Positions 32,149 through 42,898 are shown, numbered from the stretch's first letter. The stretch: DNA of 64,000 nt from Platanthera guangdongensis (GCA_039583875.1 CM077151.1:105542609-105606608); one strand, 5' to 3'. Notes: generated by a model not told the origin, from the letters alone. Translations and numbers: made by a program.

Positions 32149-33700
32149 AATGACAGGAGGACAAGGATCTGACAGGCAGAACTCGCCGCCCCCCCCCCCC
32201 CCCCCCCCCCGCCCGCCTCTCGCAACGGTGGGGATGTTGGAGGACTTCAGGAACGAGGTGCTGGGCCTCGTCAAGTTCGCACTCAGCGCGCGGGCCGAGT
32301 GCTCGACTCCGGCAGCCCAGATCGCGGCCGCCCCCTCTTTGGGCGAGGACGCTCCCGGCAGGCGAGCTGGGAAAGAGGTGGCCGAGGAAGGCCGGGGGTG
32401 CGAGCTGCCCGGGCGCGAGCTCTTCCCCGGCTCGGCAGGCCGAGGCCGATTCGGCGAGCTGGGCTCGCGAGACTCGCCAGCTCGCCCAGTGGGGGGGAGG
32501 CAGTCCTTTCAGCGAGCTGGTCTCCTCAGCTCCAGTCCCAGATGGGTTCCGGGAACCTGAGATGTCTTACTACACCGGGAAGGGAGACCCGGTCCAACAT
32601 GTCCAATGATTCGAGGATGTGGTCTCCATCCGTCAGATGTCGGACGGATTCAAATGCCGACTCTTCGCCATCACCCTCCGGGAGAAGGCAAGGGAGTGGT
32701 TCCACCAGCTCCCGGCCAGCTCCATCTACTGCTTCGAGGACCTGCGCCGAGGGTTCATGCTGAGATTCACCACCTCGAAGAGGAGGAAGAAGGAGTCCGA
32801 GTCTTTGTTCCACATTAAGCAGGGAGTGAACGAGACGTTGGGAAGCTACGTGGACCGATTTCAGGAGGAAGTTACTCAGGTCCAGGAGATGCCGGGCCAT
32901 AGTCTGATGATGGCCTTTACTCTGGGCCTGCAACAAGGTTTCTTCCGAATGGAGCTGAAGAGAGTTCCCCCCTCTCCTACGAGGAGTTGATGGAGAGGGA
33001 GGCAAGAGAAGTCGACGGGGAGGCGTCGAACCCGGAGTTTGCAAGGAAGCTGGCCAGGTGGGCCACGGAGGAAGAGAAGGAGTCGAAGGGAGGGAGAGGA
33101 CAGGAGGAGAGGAGAGGAGAGCCCAGGCAGAGGGAGCAGAGGCAGCTCCAAGGGCAGCAGCAGCCGAGGTGGGGGCGTCAGGAGCCCGACCGACGACTAG
33201 GATGGAGACCTGAGTGGCAGGGGCAGGGGCCACAGAGAGGGTACTACGGAAGGGATCACTACCAAGGGAGGCAAGATCAGTTCCACCCCCCGGGCTGGAG
33301 GCAGGGCCAGAGGCCCCGGCTCCCCGATCAGGAGGAGGCCATGGCCATAGCCTTGGGAGCAAGGAGGGGGGCATGGAGGAGGAGGAGAAGAGAGGTCAGG
33401 GTGGAGCTGCCCTACTGCGACTTCCATCAGGAAGAGGGGCATGCCACGGCTACCTGCCCGGAGTTCCTCGAGATGAGAGGGAATCGGGAACAACAACGGC
33501 AGCTGCAGCAGGGAGGACGGCAAGAAGTGAGGATCGAGGAGGTCCTGCCTCAGGCGGAGGAGGATCGGTGCGAAGACCGGGTGGATGTTGGAACCCGAGG
33601 GGGGATTGGAGTGATCCACGGGGGAGTAGGGGTCGAGGCCTCCCGCAAGGCAAGCCTCCACACCATGTACCGGCGAAGCGTCGCCTCCACATCCCAAACC
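32149..33700 (+). pseudogene. Gag of H (Tat lineage)
   Basis: Gag starts MTGGQGSDRQNSPPPP about 55 bases after the LTR; a 22-C run encodes the Pro stretch. The capsid segment (about 32560-32990) has EMSYYTGKGDPVQHVQ, REKAREWFHQLPASS and QGVNETLGSYVDRFQEEV. A frameshift lies between the N-terminal part and capsid, a TGA at about 32608, and another frameshift near 32975. The C-terminal part is Arg/Gly/Gln-rich and ends in a Tat-type zinc motif CDFHQEEGHATATC. Defects are few compared with the other elements here. Confidence 0.85.
32189..32210. repeat. Run of 22 C in H's gag
   Basis: The poly-C codes for consecutive Pro near the Gag N-terminus. A length change of one base would shift the frame, so the downstream frame change may reflect slippage or an assembly error. 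Confidence 0.85.
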
Positions 33701-34320
33701 CCACCCCCGGAGGAGAGGATCACTTTCTCCAGGAGCGATATGCCGGACCACGAGGACCCATTCTGCGATTCGCTGGTCATTAAGGCAGCCATCGAGAACT
33801 TCACCGTCTCTCGGATCCTCGTGGACAACGGGATTTCCGTCAACGTCGTCTTCAAAAAGGCGTTTGACGCAATGAAAGTGGAGGCTAAGAGGGTGCTGGC
33901 CTCAGACGGGCCCTTGTTCGGGTTCTCAGGAGAAAGGAAGGAAGTAGAGGGAGGAGTTGGTCTCCATGTCACCTTGGGGGGGGGCAGTCCCGAAACTGCA
34001 AGTTCGTCATTGTGGACGCCCCCAGCAGCTACAGCGCCATCTTAGGGAGGCCCCTTATCAGCGCCTTCCGCTGCGTCCCCTCATCTTTCCATCAGTGCTT
34101 GAAGTTCAACGCTGAGGGGGTCCAGGTCAGGGTCAGGGGGGACCCAAAGGTGGCGCGGGAGTGTTATGTCACTGCGGTGAACACCATCTCCTGGCAGGAG
34201 GGAGCCGAGGAGATGGGGCGAAGGATGGAGGAGGTCGAGCAGGAAGCAGGAGGGGAGGAGCTGGAAGTGAAGGACTGCGCAGAGGAGGCGGCAGGAGGAG
34301 ATCTGGAGGAGGTGGCCTAA
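33701..34320 (+). pseudogene. Protease of H (Tat lineage)
   Basis: The active-site line reads RILVDNGISVNVVF near 33815, with Asp-Asn-Gly as often seen in Tat proteases. After a frameshift in a G run near 33978 the typical line YSAILGRPLISAF follows (about 34030). A Glu-rich linker ends in a TAA at 34318 that is in frame with RT downstream, so one stop separates protease from RT. Confidence 0.82.
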
Positions 34321-36282
34321 GTGAGGGCCGTGGGAGGAGAGATGGAGGTAGAGGTCCCCGTTCCGGAGGAAGGGGATGCCGAGGGATGGGGGGAGCAATC
34401 CAGGCTGGAGGCAGCAGAGGAAGTGGTGGAGCTGGAGGTGCTCACCCGAGGAGGCAGGATGGAGAGGATCCGCGTCAGCGGGGGGCTGACCCCGGAGGAC
34501 CAAGGCAGGATGCTGGAGTGCATCCAGAAGAACGTGGACATCTTCGCTTGGAACGCCGCGGAGATGCCGGCGGTTGACGCGGATGTGGCCTGTCACCGCC
34601 TCAACCTGGACCCGGAAACACGCCCCGTTCAGCAGAAGAAGAGGTCCACTGCGGACAAGCTGGCGGAGCCCATCAGGGAGGAGGTGGCGAAACTCCTCAA
34701 GACCGGCTTCGTGTCTGAGATTCAGTACCCCGGCTGGGTCTCCAACGTGGTTATGGTTAAAAAAGGAGACGGCCGATGGAGGATGTGTATCGATTTTTCC
34801 TTACTTAATAAAGCTTGTCCTAAGGACAGTTATCCTTTGCCTCGAATCGACGCGCTGGTTGACTCAGCCGTCGGTTATTCTGTAATGAGTTTTTTAGATG
34901 CTTTTTCAGGTTATCATCAGATCAGGATGCACCCCCCGGACATCAAGGATGTCTCGTTCATCACATGGGATGGATGCTACTGCTACAAGATGATGCCCTT
35001 CGGGCTGAAGAATGCTGGGGCAACCTACCAGAAAATGAGGGATAGGGTCTTCAAGGAGCAAAGGGGGAGGAATTTGGAGGTGTATGTAGATGACCTCATG
35101 ATCAAAAGCCGGGATGTGGACTCCCACCTCCGGGACCTGGAGGAGACCTTTGCCACCCTGCGCAAATACAAGATGCGGTTGAATCCCCTGAAATGTGTCT
35201 TCGGGGCCAGCAGGGGAAAGTTCTTGGGGCACCTCCTCACCCCCGCGGGGGTCGAGCCGAATCCAGATAAGGTCAGGGCTATCTTGGAACTGGGGTCCCC
35301 GCGGAGTGCAAAGGAAGTCCAACGGCTGACGGGGAAGCTAGCTGGGCTGAGCCGTTTCCTTTCTCGGGCAGGGGAGAAGTGCTCCCCCTTCTTCAAAACA
35401 CTAAGGGGAGGTCAGAGGTTTGAATGGACCAAGGAGTGCGAGGAGGCGTTCCAGGCCCTCAAAGTGCAGTTGACACAGGCTCCGCTGCTCCAAGGGCCGA
35501 AGGAGGGGGAGGACCTGTTCCTATATCTAGGGGTCGGGGCGGAGGCCTTGAGCTCCGTCTTGGTTCGAGAAGAAGGGAAGAGGCAGCTCCCTATTTATTA
35601 CGTGAGCCGGGTCCTGAGGAAGGCCGAGCACAGGTATCCAATTTTGGAGAAGCTAGCCTTCGCACTGATCATATCGGCTCGGAGGCTGCGACCTTACTTC
35701 CAAGCACACTCAATCCGAGTGGTGACCGACCATCCTCTCCGCAACATCTTCGAGGGGGTGGAGCATTCAGGCAGGCTGGCTAAGTGGTCGGTGGAGCTGA
35801 GCGAGTTCGACGTCTCCTTCGTTCCGCGGCTCTCGATCAAAGCTCAGGCAATGGCCGACTACGTGGTTGAAGTGGCGGAGGAAGAGCTCACCCGCCCAAC
35901 TCCTTGGAAGGTGAGGGTGGATGGTGCCTCGGGAAGGCATTCCCTGGGAGTAGGGGTAATCCTGGAAAGCCCTCAGGGGACTCGAATTGAGCAGACAGTG
36001 GTGGTGCACTTTCCCATTACCAACAACCAGGTCGAGTACGAGGCCGTGATAGCAGGGCTTCGCCTGGCCAGGAAGCTGAGGGTGTCGGATGTGGAGGTCC
36101 TTACTGACTCCATGGTAGTAGCTTCCCAAATCAACGGGGAGTTCGAGGCAAGGGAGCCCACCCTGCGATCGTACTTGGCCAAAGTGAAGGGGGTCATAGG
36201 CACTTTTCAAACTTTCACCATCCGACACGTGCCCAGGGAAGAGAATGAACAAGCCGATCAGCTAGCGAAGCATGGTCCCTAG
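34321..36282 (+). CDS. Reverse transcriptase, RNase H and second RNase H of H
   Basis: This 653-residue open segment carries the Tat polymerase. RT (about residues 100-340) has RWRMCIDFSLLNKACP, SFLDAFSGYHQI, MPFGLKNAGATYQ and the catalytic YVDDLMIKS with both Asp. A first RNase H-like domain follows (EDLFLYLGVGAEALSSVL, IYYVSRVLRKAEHRYP, VVTDHPL); its first Asp position is altered. A second RNase H starts near residue 525 with RVDGASGRHSLGVG, then NNQVEYEAVIAGL, VLTDSMVVASQ and EENEQADQLAKHG. It is the longest intact sense frame. It lies between an in-frame TAA and an in-frame TAG, so it would be made only by readthrough or is a pseudogene segment. Confidence 0.9.
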   Translation: MRAVGGEMEVEVPVPEEGDAEGWGEQSRLEAAEEVVELEVLTRGGRMERIRVSGGLTPEDQGRMLECIQKNVDIFAWNAAEMPAVDADVACHRLNLDPETRPVQQKKRSTADKLAEPIREEVAKLLKTGFVSEIQYPGWVSNVVMVKKGDGRWRMCIDFSLLNKACPKDSYPLPRIDALVDSAVGYSVMSFLDAFSGYHQIRMHPPDIKDVSFITWDGCYCYKMMPFGLKNAGATYQKMRDRVFKEQRGRNLEVYVDDLMIKSRDVDSHLRDLEETFATLRKYKMRLNPLKCVFGASRGKFLGHLLTPAGVEPNPDKVRAILELGSPRSAKEVQRLTGKLAGLSRFLSRAGEKCSPFFKTLRGGQRFEWTKECEEAFQALKVQLTQAPLLQGPKEGEDLFLYLGVGAEALSSVLVREEGKRQLPIYYVSRVLRKAEHRYPILEKLAFALIISARRLRPYFQAHSIRVVTDHPLRNIFEGVEHSGRLAKWSVELSEFDVSFVPRLSIKAQAMADYVVEVAEEELTRPTPWKVRVDGASGRHSLGVGVILESPQGTRIEQTVVVHFPITNNQVEYEAVIAGLRLARKLRVSDVEVLTDSMVVASQINGEFEAREPTLRSYLAKVKGVIGTFQTFTIRHVPREENEQADQLAKHGP

Positions 36283-37599
36283 GTGGGGGGCACCGTTACC
36301 GACCTGTTCCGCCCCTCCATCGAAGAAGGAGAGCTCATGGAAATCGATCAACAAGCTTCGTGGATGGATCCAGTGGTGGTTTTCCTCTCCACGGGAGAGT
36401 ATCCGGAGGGGGCAGATAATAAGAAACTGAGGCACAAGTCAGCATATTACCTCCTCCAGGACGGGCAGCTATACAGGAAGACCCTCTCAGGGATGCTAGC
36501 ACGCTGCGTGACCGAGGGAGAAGTGCGAAGGATCTTGGAGGAAGTCCACTTCGGGGAATGTGGGAGTCACTCCGGGAGTCGGACCCTGGAAGGGAGGATA
36601 GTCAGGCAAGGGTATTTCTGGCCCACCCTGGGCCGAGACGCCGCAGAGTTCGCAAGAAGATGTCATAAATGCCAGCTGTTTGCCCCTCTCCAGCTACAGC
36701 CGGCCCAGCGACTCAGAAGTATCACGGCCCCATGGCCCTTCGCAATTTGGGGAATGGATTTGGTTGGACCATTCCCCCAAGCCAGCGGTCAGAGAAGGTT
36801 CCTCCTAGTAATGATTGACTACTTCTCAAAGTGGATGGAGGTGAAGGCGTTGGCCAACGTGACCTCCCAGGTGATTAGGAACTTTGTTTGGGGGGAGATC
36901 ATCTGTCGCCATGGGCTGCCCCAGGCCATCGTCACGGACAACGGGCCCCAGTTCGCCAGTGCCGAATTCACCAGCTTCTGCGAGCAGCTTGGAATCGACC
37001 TCAGGTTCGCCTCGGTCCATCACCCCAGGAGCAACGGGCAGGTGGAGGCCGCAAACAAGATCATCGTCAATCTCCTCAAGAAGAAGGTGGAGAATTTGAA
37101 GGGGAGCTGGGTGGAGCAGCTTCCCGCAGTTCTTTGGGCCCTAAGGACCACCCCCAACACGGCTACGGGAGAGACCCCCTTCAAACTCTCCCATTGATGC
37201 GAGGCAGTGCTCCCCGTAGAATTCGAAGTCCAAACACCGCGAGTCGTTGCGGCAAAATAAGGCCGTGAGGAATGGCAAGCGGAGAATGAGGAGGAACTGA
37301 GGCTCTCCCTTGACATGGTGGAAGAGGTGAGGGACCTTTCCGCTATCCGGCAGGAGGAGGTGAAAAGAAGAATGGCCAAGTACTTCGACAAGCATGTCAG
37401 GGTCAAGCAGTTCGTGGAAGGGGACTTGGTGCTGAAGAAGGTGGATGCAGCAGGGAGGTCAGCATCCGTAGGGAAGCTCAATCCCAGCTGGGAGGGACCA
37501 TTCATTGTAAAGGAAGTCTTGAGGTCAGGGGGTTATCGACTCCAAAATGTAGAGGACGAGACCCTGAGTCTCACCTGGAGTGGTGACGACCTAAAATGA
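36283..37599 (+). pseudogene. Integrase of H
   Basis: In frame with RT after one TAG. The zinc region has HFGECGSHSGSRT and CHKCQLF; the core has GMDLVGPFPQ, VTDNGPQFASAEF and SNGQVEAANKII, giving Asp, Asp and Glu of the triad. A TGA at 37195 and a TAA near 37258 interrupt it in the same frame. The C-terminal domain continues to 37599 with VEGDLVLKKVD and LNPSWEGPFIVKEV. No chromodomain is seen, as expected for Tat. Confidence 0.88.
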
Positions 37600-37689
37600 T
37601 TTTTCCCCTGAAGCGTGTAAGCAACACTTTGATTATAATAAATTCCTTCAACTCTCTAATATTATCATAGCTAGCCTGCATAGATGAAT

Positions 37690-38575
37690 GTAATGTATTT
37701 TGGACCCCGAGAAGATCCCGCTGCCAGGCTCTCACCCAGCTGGCAGGGCTGGAAGTCACTCGGTGTCATCCTTGGCCTCGAGCAGATCCCGCTGTCAGGC
37801 TCTCACCTAGCTGGCAGGGCTGGAAGTCACTCGATGGTGTTAGTAGTAGACCCCGAGCAGATCCCGCTGTCAGGCTCTCACCTAGCTGGCAGGGCTGGAA
37901 GTCACTCGGTGTCATCCTTGGCCTCGAGCAGATCCCGCTGTCAGGCTCTCACCTAGCTGGCAGGGCTGGAAGTCACTCGATGGTGTTAGTAGTGGACCCC
38001 GAGCAGATCCCGCTGTCAGGCTCTCACCTAGCTGGCAGGGCTGGAAGTCACTCGGTGTCATCCTTGGCCTCGAGCAGATCCCGCTGTCAGGCTCTCACCT
38101 AGCTGGCAGGGCTGGAAGTCACTCGATGGTGTTAGTAGTCGACCCCGAGCAGATCCCGCTGTCAGGCTCTCACCTAGCTGGCAGGGCTGGAAGTCACTCG
38201 GTGTCATCCTTGGCCTCGAGCAGATCCCGCTGTCAGGCTCTCACCTAGCTGGCAGGGCTGGAAGTCACTCGATGGTGTTAGTAGTAGACCCCGAGCAGAT
38301 CCCGCTGTCAGGCTCTCACCTAGCTGGCAGGGCTGGAAGTCACTCGGTGTCATCCTTGGCCTCGAGCAGATCCCGCTGTCAGGCTCTCACCTAGCTGGCA
38401 GGGCTGGAAGTCACTCGATGGTGTTAGTAGTGGACCCCGAGCAAATCCCGCTGTCAGGCTCTCACCTAGCTGGCAGGGCTGGAAGTCACTCGGTGTCATC
38501 CTTAGCCTTGAGCAGATCCCGCTGTCAGGCTCACCTAGCTGACAGGGCTGGAGGTCACTCGATGGTGTCGGCCTT
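37690..38575. repeat. Composite tandem array of 146-bp units in H
   Basis: The line GAGCAGATCCCGCTGTCAGG plus CTCTCACCTAGCTGGCAGGG repeats alternately at 71 and 75 bases because two linkers alternate (GTGTCATCCTTGGCCTC and ATGGTGTTAGTAGTGGACCCC). The junction TCGA before ATGGTG recurs at 37831, 37977, 38123, 38269, 38415 and 38559, that is 146, 146, 146, 146 and 144 bases apart. It starts about 90 bases after the integrase stop. Confidence 0.95.
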
Positions 38576-39040
38576 GAAATCGTCAGATAAAGGTCAAAGT
38601 CTCAGTGCCAAGAAGCAAAGGGGAAAAGGTTCTGTCAGGGCGAGCTCGGACTCGGCAAATCCAGCTCGACATGATCAAAAAGGCAAGCCAGGCTGGAGGA
38701 CTCCGCATGAGCGAGTACAGACTCGTCATTCCAGGCTCGGCATAGGCAAGTAGGTCGCGGACCCGGGCCTCGCCAAAGGAGGGCGAGCCAGGCCGGGGGA
38801 CCTTACCCCTTTGCCCGTTTAACTTGGAAACTTTTCCTTTTTTCGCTCAACCTGGATGGCTCGCGTGCGAGTTATGGCCGCGAAGGGAAGCGCATCCACT
38901 AGCGGGCGCGCTCTCATAACTACCCTGCTCGCGGAACCTGTCTCGGCGAGGTCGCGTGGGGAAACACTCGCATATATTTAGAGCTCAACAAAGAAAGTAA
39001 AGAAAAAAAAACGAAGTGACACGGGTATGATCAAAAAACT
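38576..39040. other. Spacer between H's array and the antisense gene
   Basis: GC-rich with many GAGCTCGG/CTCGGC words, then an A-rich end. No coding sequence recognised. Confidence 0.5.
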
Positions 39041-39046
39041 TTTATT
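39041..39046 (-). terminator. Polyadenylation signal of antisense gene 2
   Basis: Minus-strand AATAAA about 70 bases after the stop codon of the 39115-41330 gene, within AAATAATAAAAG. Confidence 0.7.
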
Positions 39047-39114
39047 ATTTACAAAAAGTAATTACAGGAGGCTCGCCTCGGCGAGTAAACAAAAAGGAAA
39101 AAAGAAAATACAGG

Positions 39115-41330
39115 CTACCCTCGGGCCTCGCCCCCTCCGCCGGACTGGTCCTCGCCGTCGCCCGAAGGATCCTGAAAGCTTTTCCCGAACATCGCGTCCA
39201 GGCTGTCCTCCTTCTCGCTGGGCGGCGTTGCCGGGAATAGGCTCGGCATCAGGTCCTGAGCCGAGATCCCCTCGCACCCCTCCACCAGCACCCCAGAATC
39301 CTTCATCATCTGGAGGGTGCACTCGGTGGCTTGGATAGAGTTGATCCGCAATCTCTCGGCGAGGTCGGCCTCGCCAAAGATCCACGTGCTCTTGTAGGGA
39401 AGGGTGGGGTCGAGGTCGTGAGGCGGGAAGAAGATCTCCGCCTGGCGACGCACCTCGCTGAGGAGGTGCTGATTCTCCCCCTTCAGCTTCGTGTTCGCGC
39501 CCTCCAGCTCAGCAAGGCGTGCGCGCAGCTGGCCGATCTCCTCCCCCTGCTCAGCGTTGCGAGCCTGGAGCTCCCCTGCAGCCTCGGCATCCGCGGCCAG
39601 TAGTGCGCGCAGCTGACTGACCTCCTCCCCCAGCTCGGTGTTGCGAGCCTGAAGCTCGCCCGCCGCCTTGGCATCCTGGAAAAGAGTCCATTTAGCAGCA
39701 GCACAAAATATTCTAAGTGAAAAGGGACAGCGCTTGAAACTTACCAACCCGCCAGCGGCTTGGGCGAGTAGACCCTCCGCTATGCCGAGCCGCCTCGCCT
39801 GATCGGTGACCTTATCCTTGGCAAGGTCGCGAGCCTTCTCAGCCATTTCGAGTTGGTGGCTGAGGGCAAAGCTGCGGCGTGCCAGCATGTGATGCAGCTC
39901 CAGGGTCCGCAGGTGGGACTGCAGGCCCTCATGGCCGAGCTGCCGAAGGGTCATCTTCTTGTAGGCCTCGGCATCCTCCCGGCCATATAGGCCGCAGCCG
40001 AGGGCGTAGGCGTGACCGGTGGCAGGCTCGCGGTCGTGCCAGGAGGGGTGAAGAGTGGAGACGGAGACTCGATGAGCGAGCTCGTCCCACTGCAGCATGG
40101 GCTCGCCCGCCGAATCCTTCCAGCGCGCGCCGAAGTTGAAGAGGGGGTGTTGCTTCGGCGGCGCGCGCTCGCGGGCAGCCCTCTTCGCCGATGGAGGAGG
40201 GGAGATCGCCGCCGTGGAAGAGGGGCCCTCGCCACCTTTCCGCCCCTTGCTGGTTATCTCGTTCAGCGGGCTCTCCGGCGACGCGTCGGGAGGGGTCGCC
40301 GACGAGCTGATGTATTTGGGGCTGGGCTGTTGTTGTTGTTGCCCCCGCGGAGCCAGCAGGGCTCTCTGCGTCTTCTTCATTTGTCGATGGCCGAATGGCG
40401 GGTTCGATCCCGCGTCTTCAGGTCGCCTCTTGCTGGAAGAGGGTTGCGAGAGGGCCGCCTCATCTCGGCAGGCCGCCGCCGCCGCCTTCTCGCGAGCAAG
40501 GGGGTCGGCATGGAGCCCCGGATCCGCGAACGGCGGGTTCACGGGGATTATTCGCTCCCCTGCTGGAAAACACTCCGAAAAAGTTAGGAATTTAGCAATA
40601 ATATGGCGAGTTCGGCGGGTAGGCGAACTCGGCAAGATGAGGAGGGAAGCATACCTTCGCCGGGCAGAACGGGGGGGGGGGGGAGCGCGTCGAGGCCCCT
40701 CCGCAGGAAGGCGACCTCGAAATCTTTATGGAGGAAGTATTTGTGGAGCTCGGCGTCGTTGCCGGACACGGTCGGCGGGCGGTACACCTCCTCGCCCTTC
40801 TGCTGAGGCGAGTAGGGGATGTTGCCGAGATCGCCCTTGATGAAGACGATCTTGGTCATCCAGGTGTGGTGTTTGTTCGCGATCTCGCGAACTTTGATTA
40901 GCGAGCCGCCGAAGTAGGCGACCCCGTCCGGCGTCGCCTTGTAGGAGAAGAGCTTCCTGAACACCGTCAGGTTGAACTCGATCCTCTCCCGCCGGAGGTA
41001 ACTCGCGAACGCCACCATCATCGCGATGGCGTTGGAATTCAGCAGCGCGGGCACGGCTCCGTAGTATTTTAAGATCTGCCGGATCTCCGGCCACAGGGGG
41101 AGGCGTAACCCCACCTCAAAATGAGAAAGGGGGAAGGCGAGCTCATCCTCGTAAAAGGTATTGATGGCCTCCCCCTGTTTTGGCCTGCGAGCCTCAAAGC
41201 CCGGCGGAACGCGCTCCGCCACAAACTCGGCGAGCTCCTCCTCGCTAGTGTGCCCCTCGAAGAAGTAATAGTCCGTGAAGTGCTGAGCGCACTTGGAGCG
41301 GCCGTCGGCATCTGGATTCGCCTTGCCCAT
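39115..41330 (-). CDS. Antisense gene 2 of H: plant-transposon-domain protein with coiled coil, three exons
   Basis: Proposed exons on the minus strand: 41330-40655, 40562-39745 and 39675-39115; 2055 coding bases, 684 residues. Intron 1 (92 nt) has donor GAAG/GTATGC and acceptor TTTTCCAG/CAGG, joining in phase 1. Intron 2 (69 nt) has TTG/GTAAGT and TTTTCCAG/GATG; since 69 is a multiple of three, retention also keeps the frame. The start MGKANPDADGRSK is chosen because a TATA box lies about 100 bases upstream. The N-terminal half holds LSHFEVGLRLPLWPEIRQIL and YLRRERIEFNLTVF, like the domain of putative plant gypsy-type transposon proteins. A disordered basic linker follows, then a repetitive coiled coil (AAGELQARN repeated). 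Function unknown. A 13-G run (40671-40683) encodes four Pro. Confidence 0.75.
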
Positions 41331-41431
41331 GTTCGCAGAGGCAGAAGTAGAGCGCGAGCAGGAAACGAAAAAGCGCAGGGAGAAGGGAAAAAGCAATAAA
41401 GGCACAGTACGGGGGTAGGTGAGGGGGGGGG

Positions 41432-41440
41432 CTATTTATA
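41432..41440 (-). promoter_or_regulatory. TATA box of antisense gene 2
   Basis: Minus-strand TATAAATAG, 102 bases before the proposed ATG, in a region free of other features. Spacing suits an own promoter. Confidence 0.65.
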
Positions 41441-41556
41441 GGAAAAAAATTTTGGGGCAGGCTGTCCAATCAACACAGCTCGCCACCCCAGCTCGCCACC
41501 CCAGCTCGCCGACTTCCGGCGCACCCCAACCAAGGCTAAGCCAAACATTGCAGCAT

Positions 41557-41601
41557 TTTATTTAAGTAACAGGATCAAGAATATTCTAAGATTTATTTAT
41601 T
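41557..41601 (-). terminator. Polyadenylation signals of antisense gene 1
   Basis: Minus-strand AATAAATAAATC (41592-41601) and a second AATAAA (41557-41562) lie 95-140 bases after the stop of the upstream antisense gene, just ahead of the promoter of gene 2. Confidence 0.65.
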
Positions 41602-41696
41602 ACAGAAATAAAGTTCAGGATTTAAAGAGCAGGGCGCGCAAGCAGGGATGGCATCGGGATGCGAGTGCCGGTCGGCTCGGCAAGAGAGCCGCTCAC

Positions 41697-42736
41697 TTAC
41701 CTACCCCGGCCTCGCGACCCCCGCCCCCCAGGCTGCCGCGCGCGGAGCAGCTCGCGGATCCTTCCGGAATTCCTTTGCGCAACCGAGAGACCGTCGTTTA
41801 TCTCGTCCAGGAGCCGGGAGGGGGACATCAGCTCGCCAACTTGGCCACGGCGCACCTCGTCAGCAAGACGCGCGTAGTCGCGCTGCAGCGTCTCGTTGAC
41901 CCCCTGCACCTCGCGCAACCCGCACACCAACTTTTTGAGGAGCTTGACCTCCCTCCTCGTCAACTCGCCTTGATCCACCTCAGGACCCAGGTAGGAGTCC
42001 AGCGAGCTCGGGGAAGGGAGGGGAGAATAGTGGGCTGCCCGCGAGGATTCCTCGGCAGCCAATTGACTGGGAAGAGCTGTGAAGACAGGTATTAGCAGAA
42101 AGGGGAGAAAAAACTCATGAAGCAAGCCAGGCAAGACTGACCAGACGAACTCGGCAGATCGAGGGAGGTGCGGGGAGGGATGAACCTCAGATCCTTCCCG
42201 CGACCTGGGCCGCGAGCCTCAGGCGAGATGAGCTCGAATCCCGGGGTGGGAATGGTCCCCAGACCCGCCCCCGCGACCACGTCAGCTTGGCGAGGAGGGG
42301 AAGTGCACACTGGCGAATTCGGCCTCTGCGAGCTCACAGGCAGGATCCCAAAGAGAAGAGGCGGATCCCGGGGATGGCTGTCCGGTGCCGAGAATCGCGA
42401 GTTGGCGAGCGTGGTCTCGCCTCGCGGTGTGGGCTCTCGCGGCGCGACGCCCTCGCCATCTGGTTGACCGTCCAGGTCGTCGCCAACTACGACCACCTCT
42501 CTATCCTTCTCAAGAATAGTTCGGGTGGAAGAGCCGGTCTCGCGAGCCAGGGTGGCCCTCAGGTCGTTGAAAATGGGCTCAGCCGCCTCAGGGAATGGCT
42601 TTGACTTCTTGGAACTGGGCTCGGCAGAATCGGTTTGGGGAGCTTTCGCGGGGACCGCCGTCAGAGCGGCAACGCGAGCCGCGGAGGCCTGGCGGGCTCG
42701 GTCTATGCGCTCTTGGATCTCCTTAGGAAGAGACAT
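41697..42736 (-). CDS. Antisense gene 1 of H: disordered/coiled-coil protein, two exons
   Basis: Proposed exons on the minus strand: 42736-42142 and 42076-41697; 975 coding bases, 324 residues. The 65-nt intron has donor TCTG/GTCAGT and acceptor CTTCACAG/CTC and joins in phase 1. The start MSLPKEIQERIDRARQ is the first Met after a TATA box 53-62 bases upstream. Residues 1-40 look helical; about 45-200 are Pro/Ser/acidic and probably disordered; the C-terminal 100 residues are helical with heptads (REVKLLKKLVCGLREVQG). I do not recognise the family. A strong donor-like AG/GTAAGT lies right at the stop (about 41695-41702), so an alternative third exon is possible. Confidence 0.65.
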
Positions 42737-42788
42737 CTTGGCAGGGCAGCAGAGGGAATGACAAGAGTCAGGCAGGTGGGCAGGTGCA

Positions 42789-42798
42789 CATATATATA
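42789..42798 (-). promoter_or_regulatory. TATA box of antisense gene 1
   Basis: Minus-strand TATATATATG, about 115 bases inside the 3' LTR boundary and pointing into the element. Confidence 0.6.
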
Positions 42799-42898
42799 GC
42801 CGCAGGTGGCCCCCACCAGAAGATTCCCTCCAACTCGCCAACCAGCGCTCGCCGAACACTTGGGGTTGGATGTTTCTTTCCGAGCTTTGCCAAACTCG

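Noticed and set aside
32526..33751. Long minus-strand frames (282 and 184 residues) inside H's gag
   Set aside because: Shadows of GC-rich, Arg/Gly/Gln-rich gag coding; Pro/Ser/Leu-rich composition, no introns, promoter or domain. The true antisense genes of H lie elsewhere.
37684..38753. Open frames across the 146-bp array in H
   Set aside because: Repeat sequence; frames depend on alternating linkers and have no domain.
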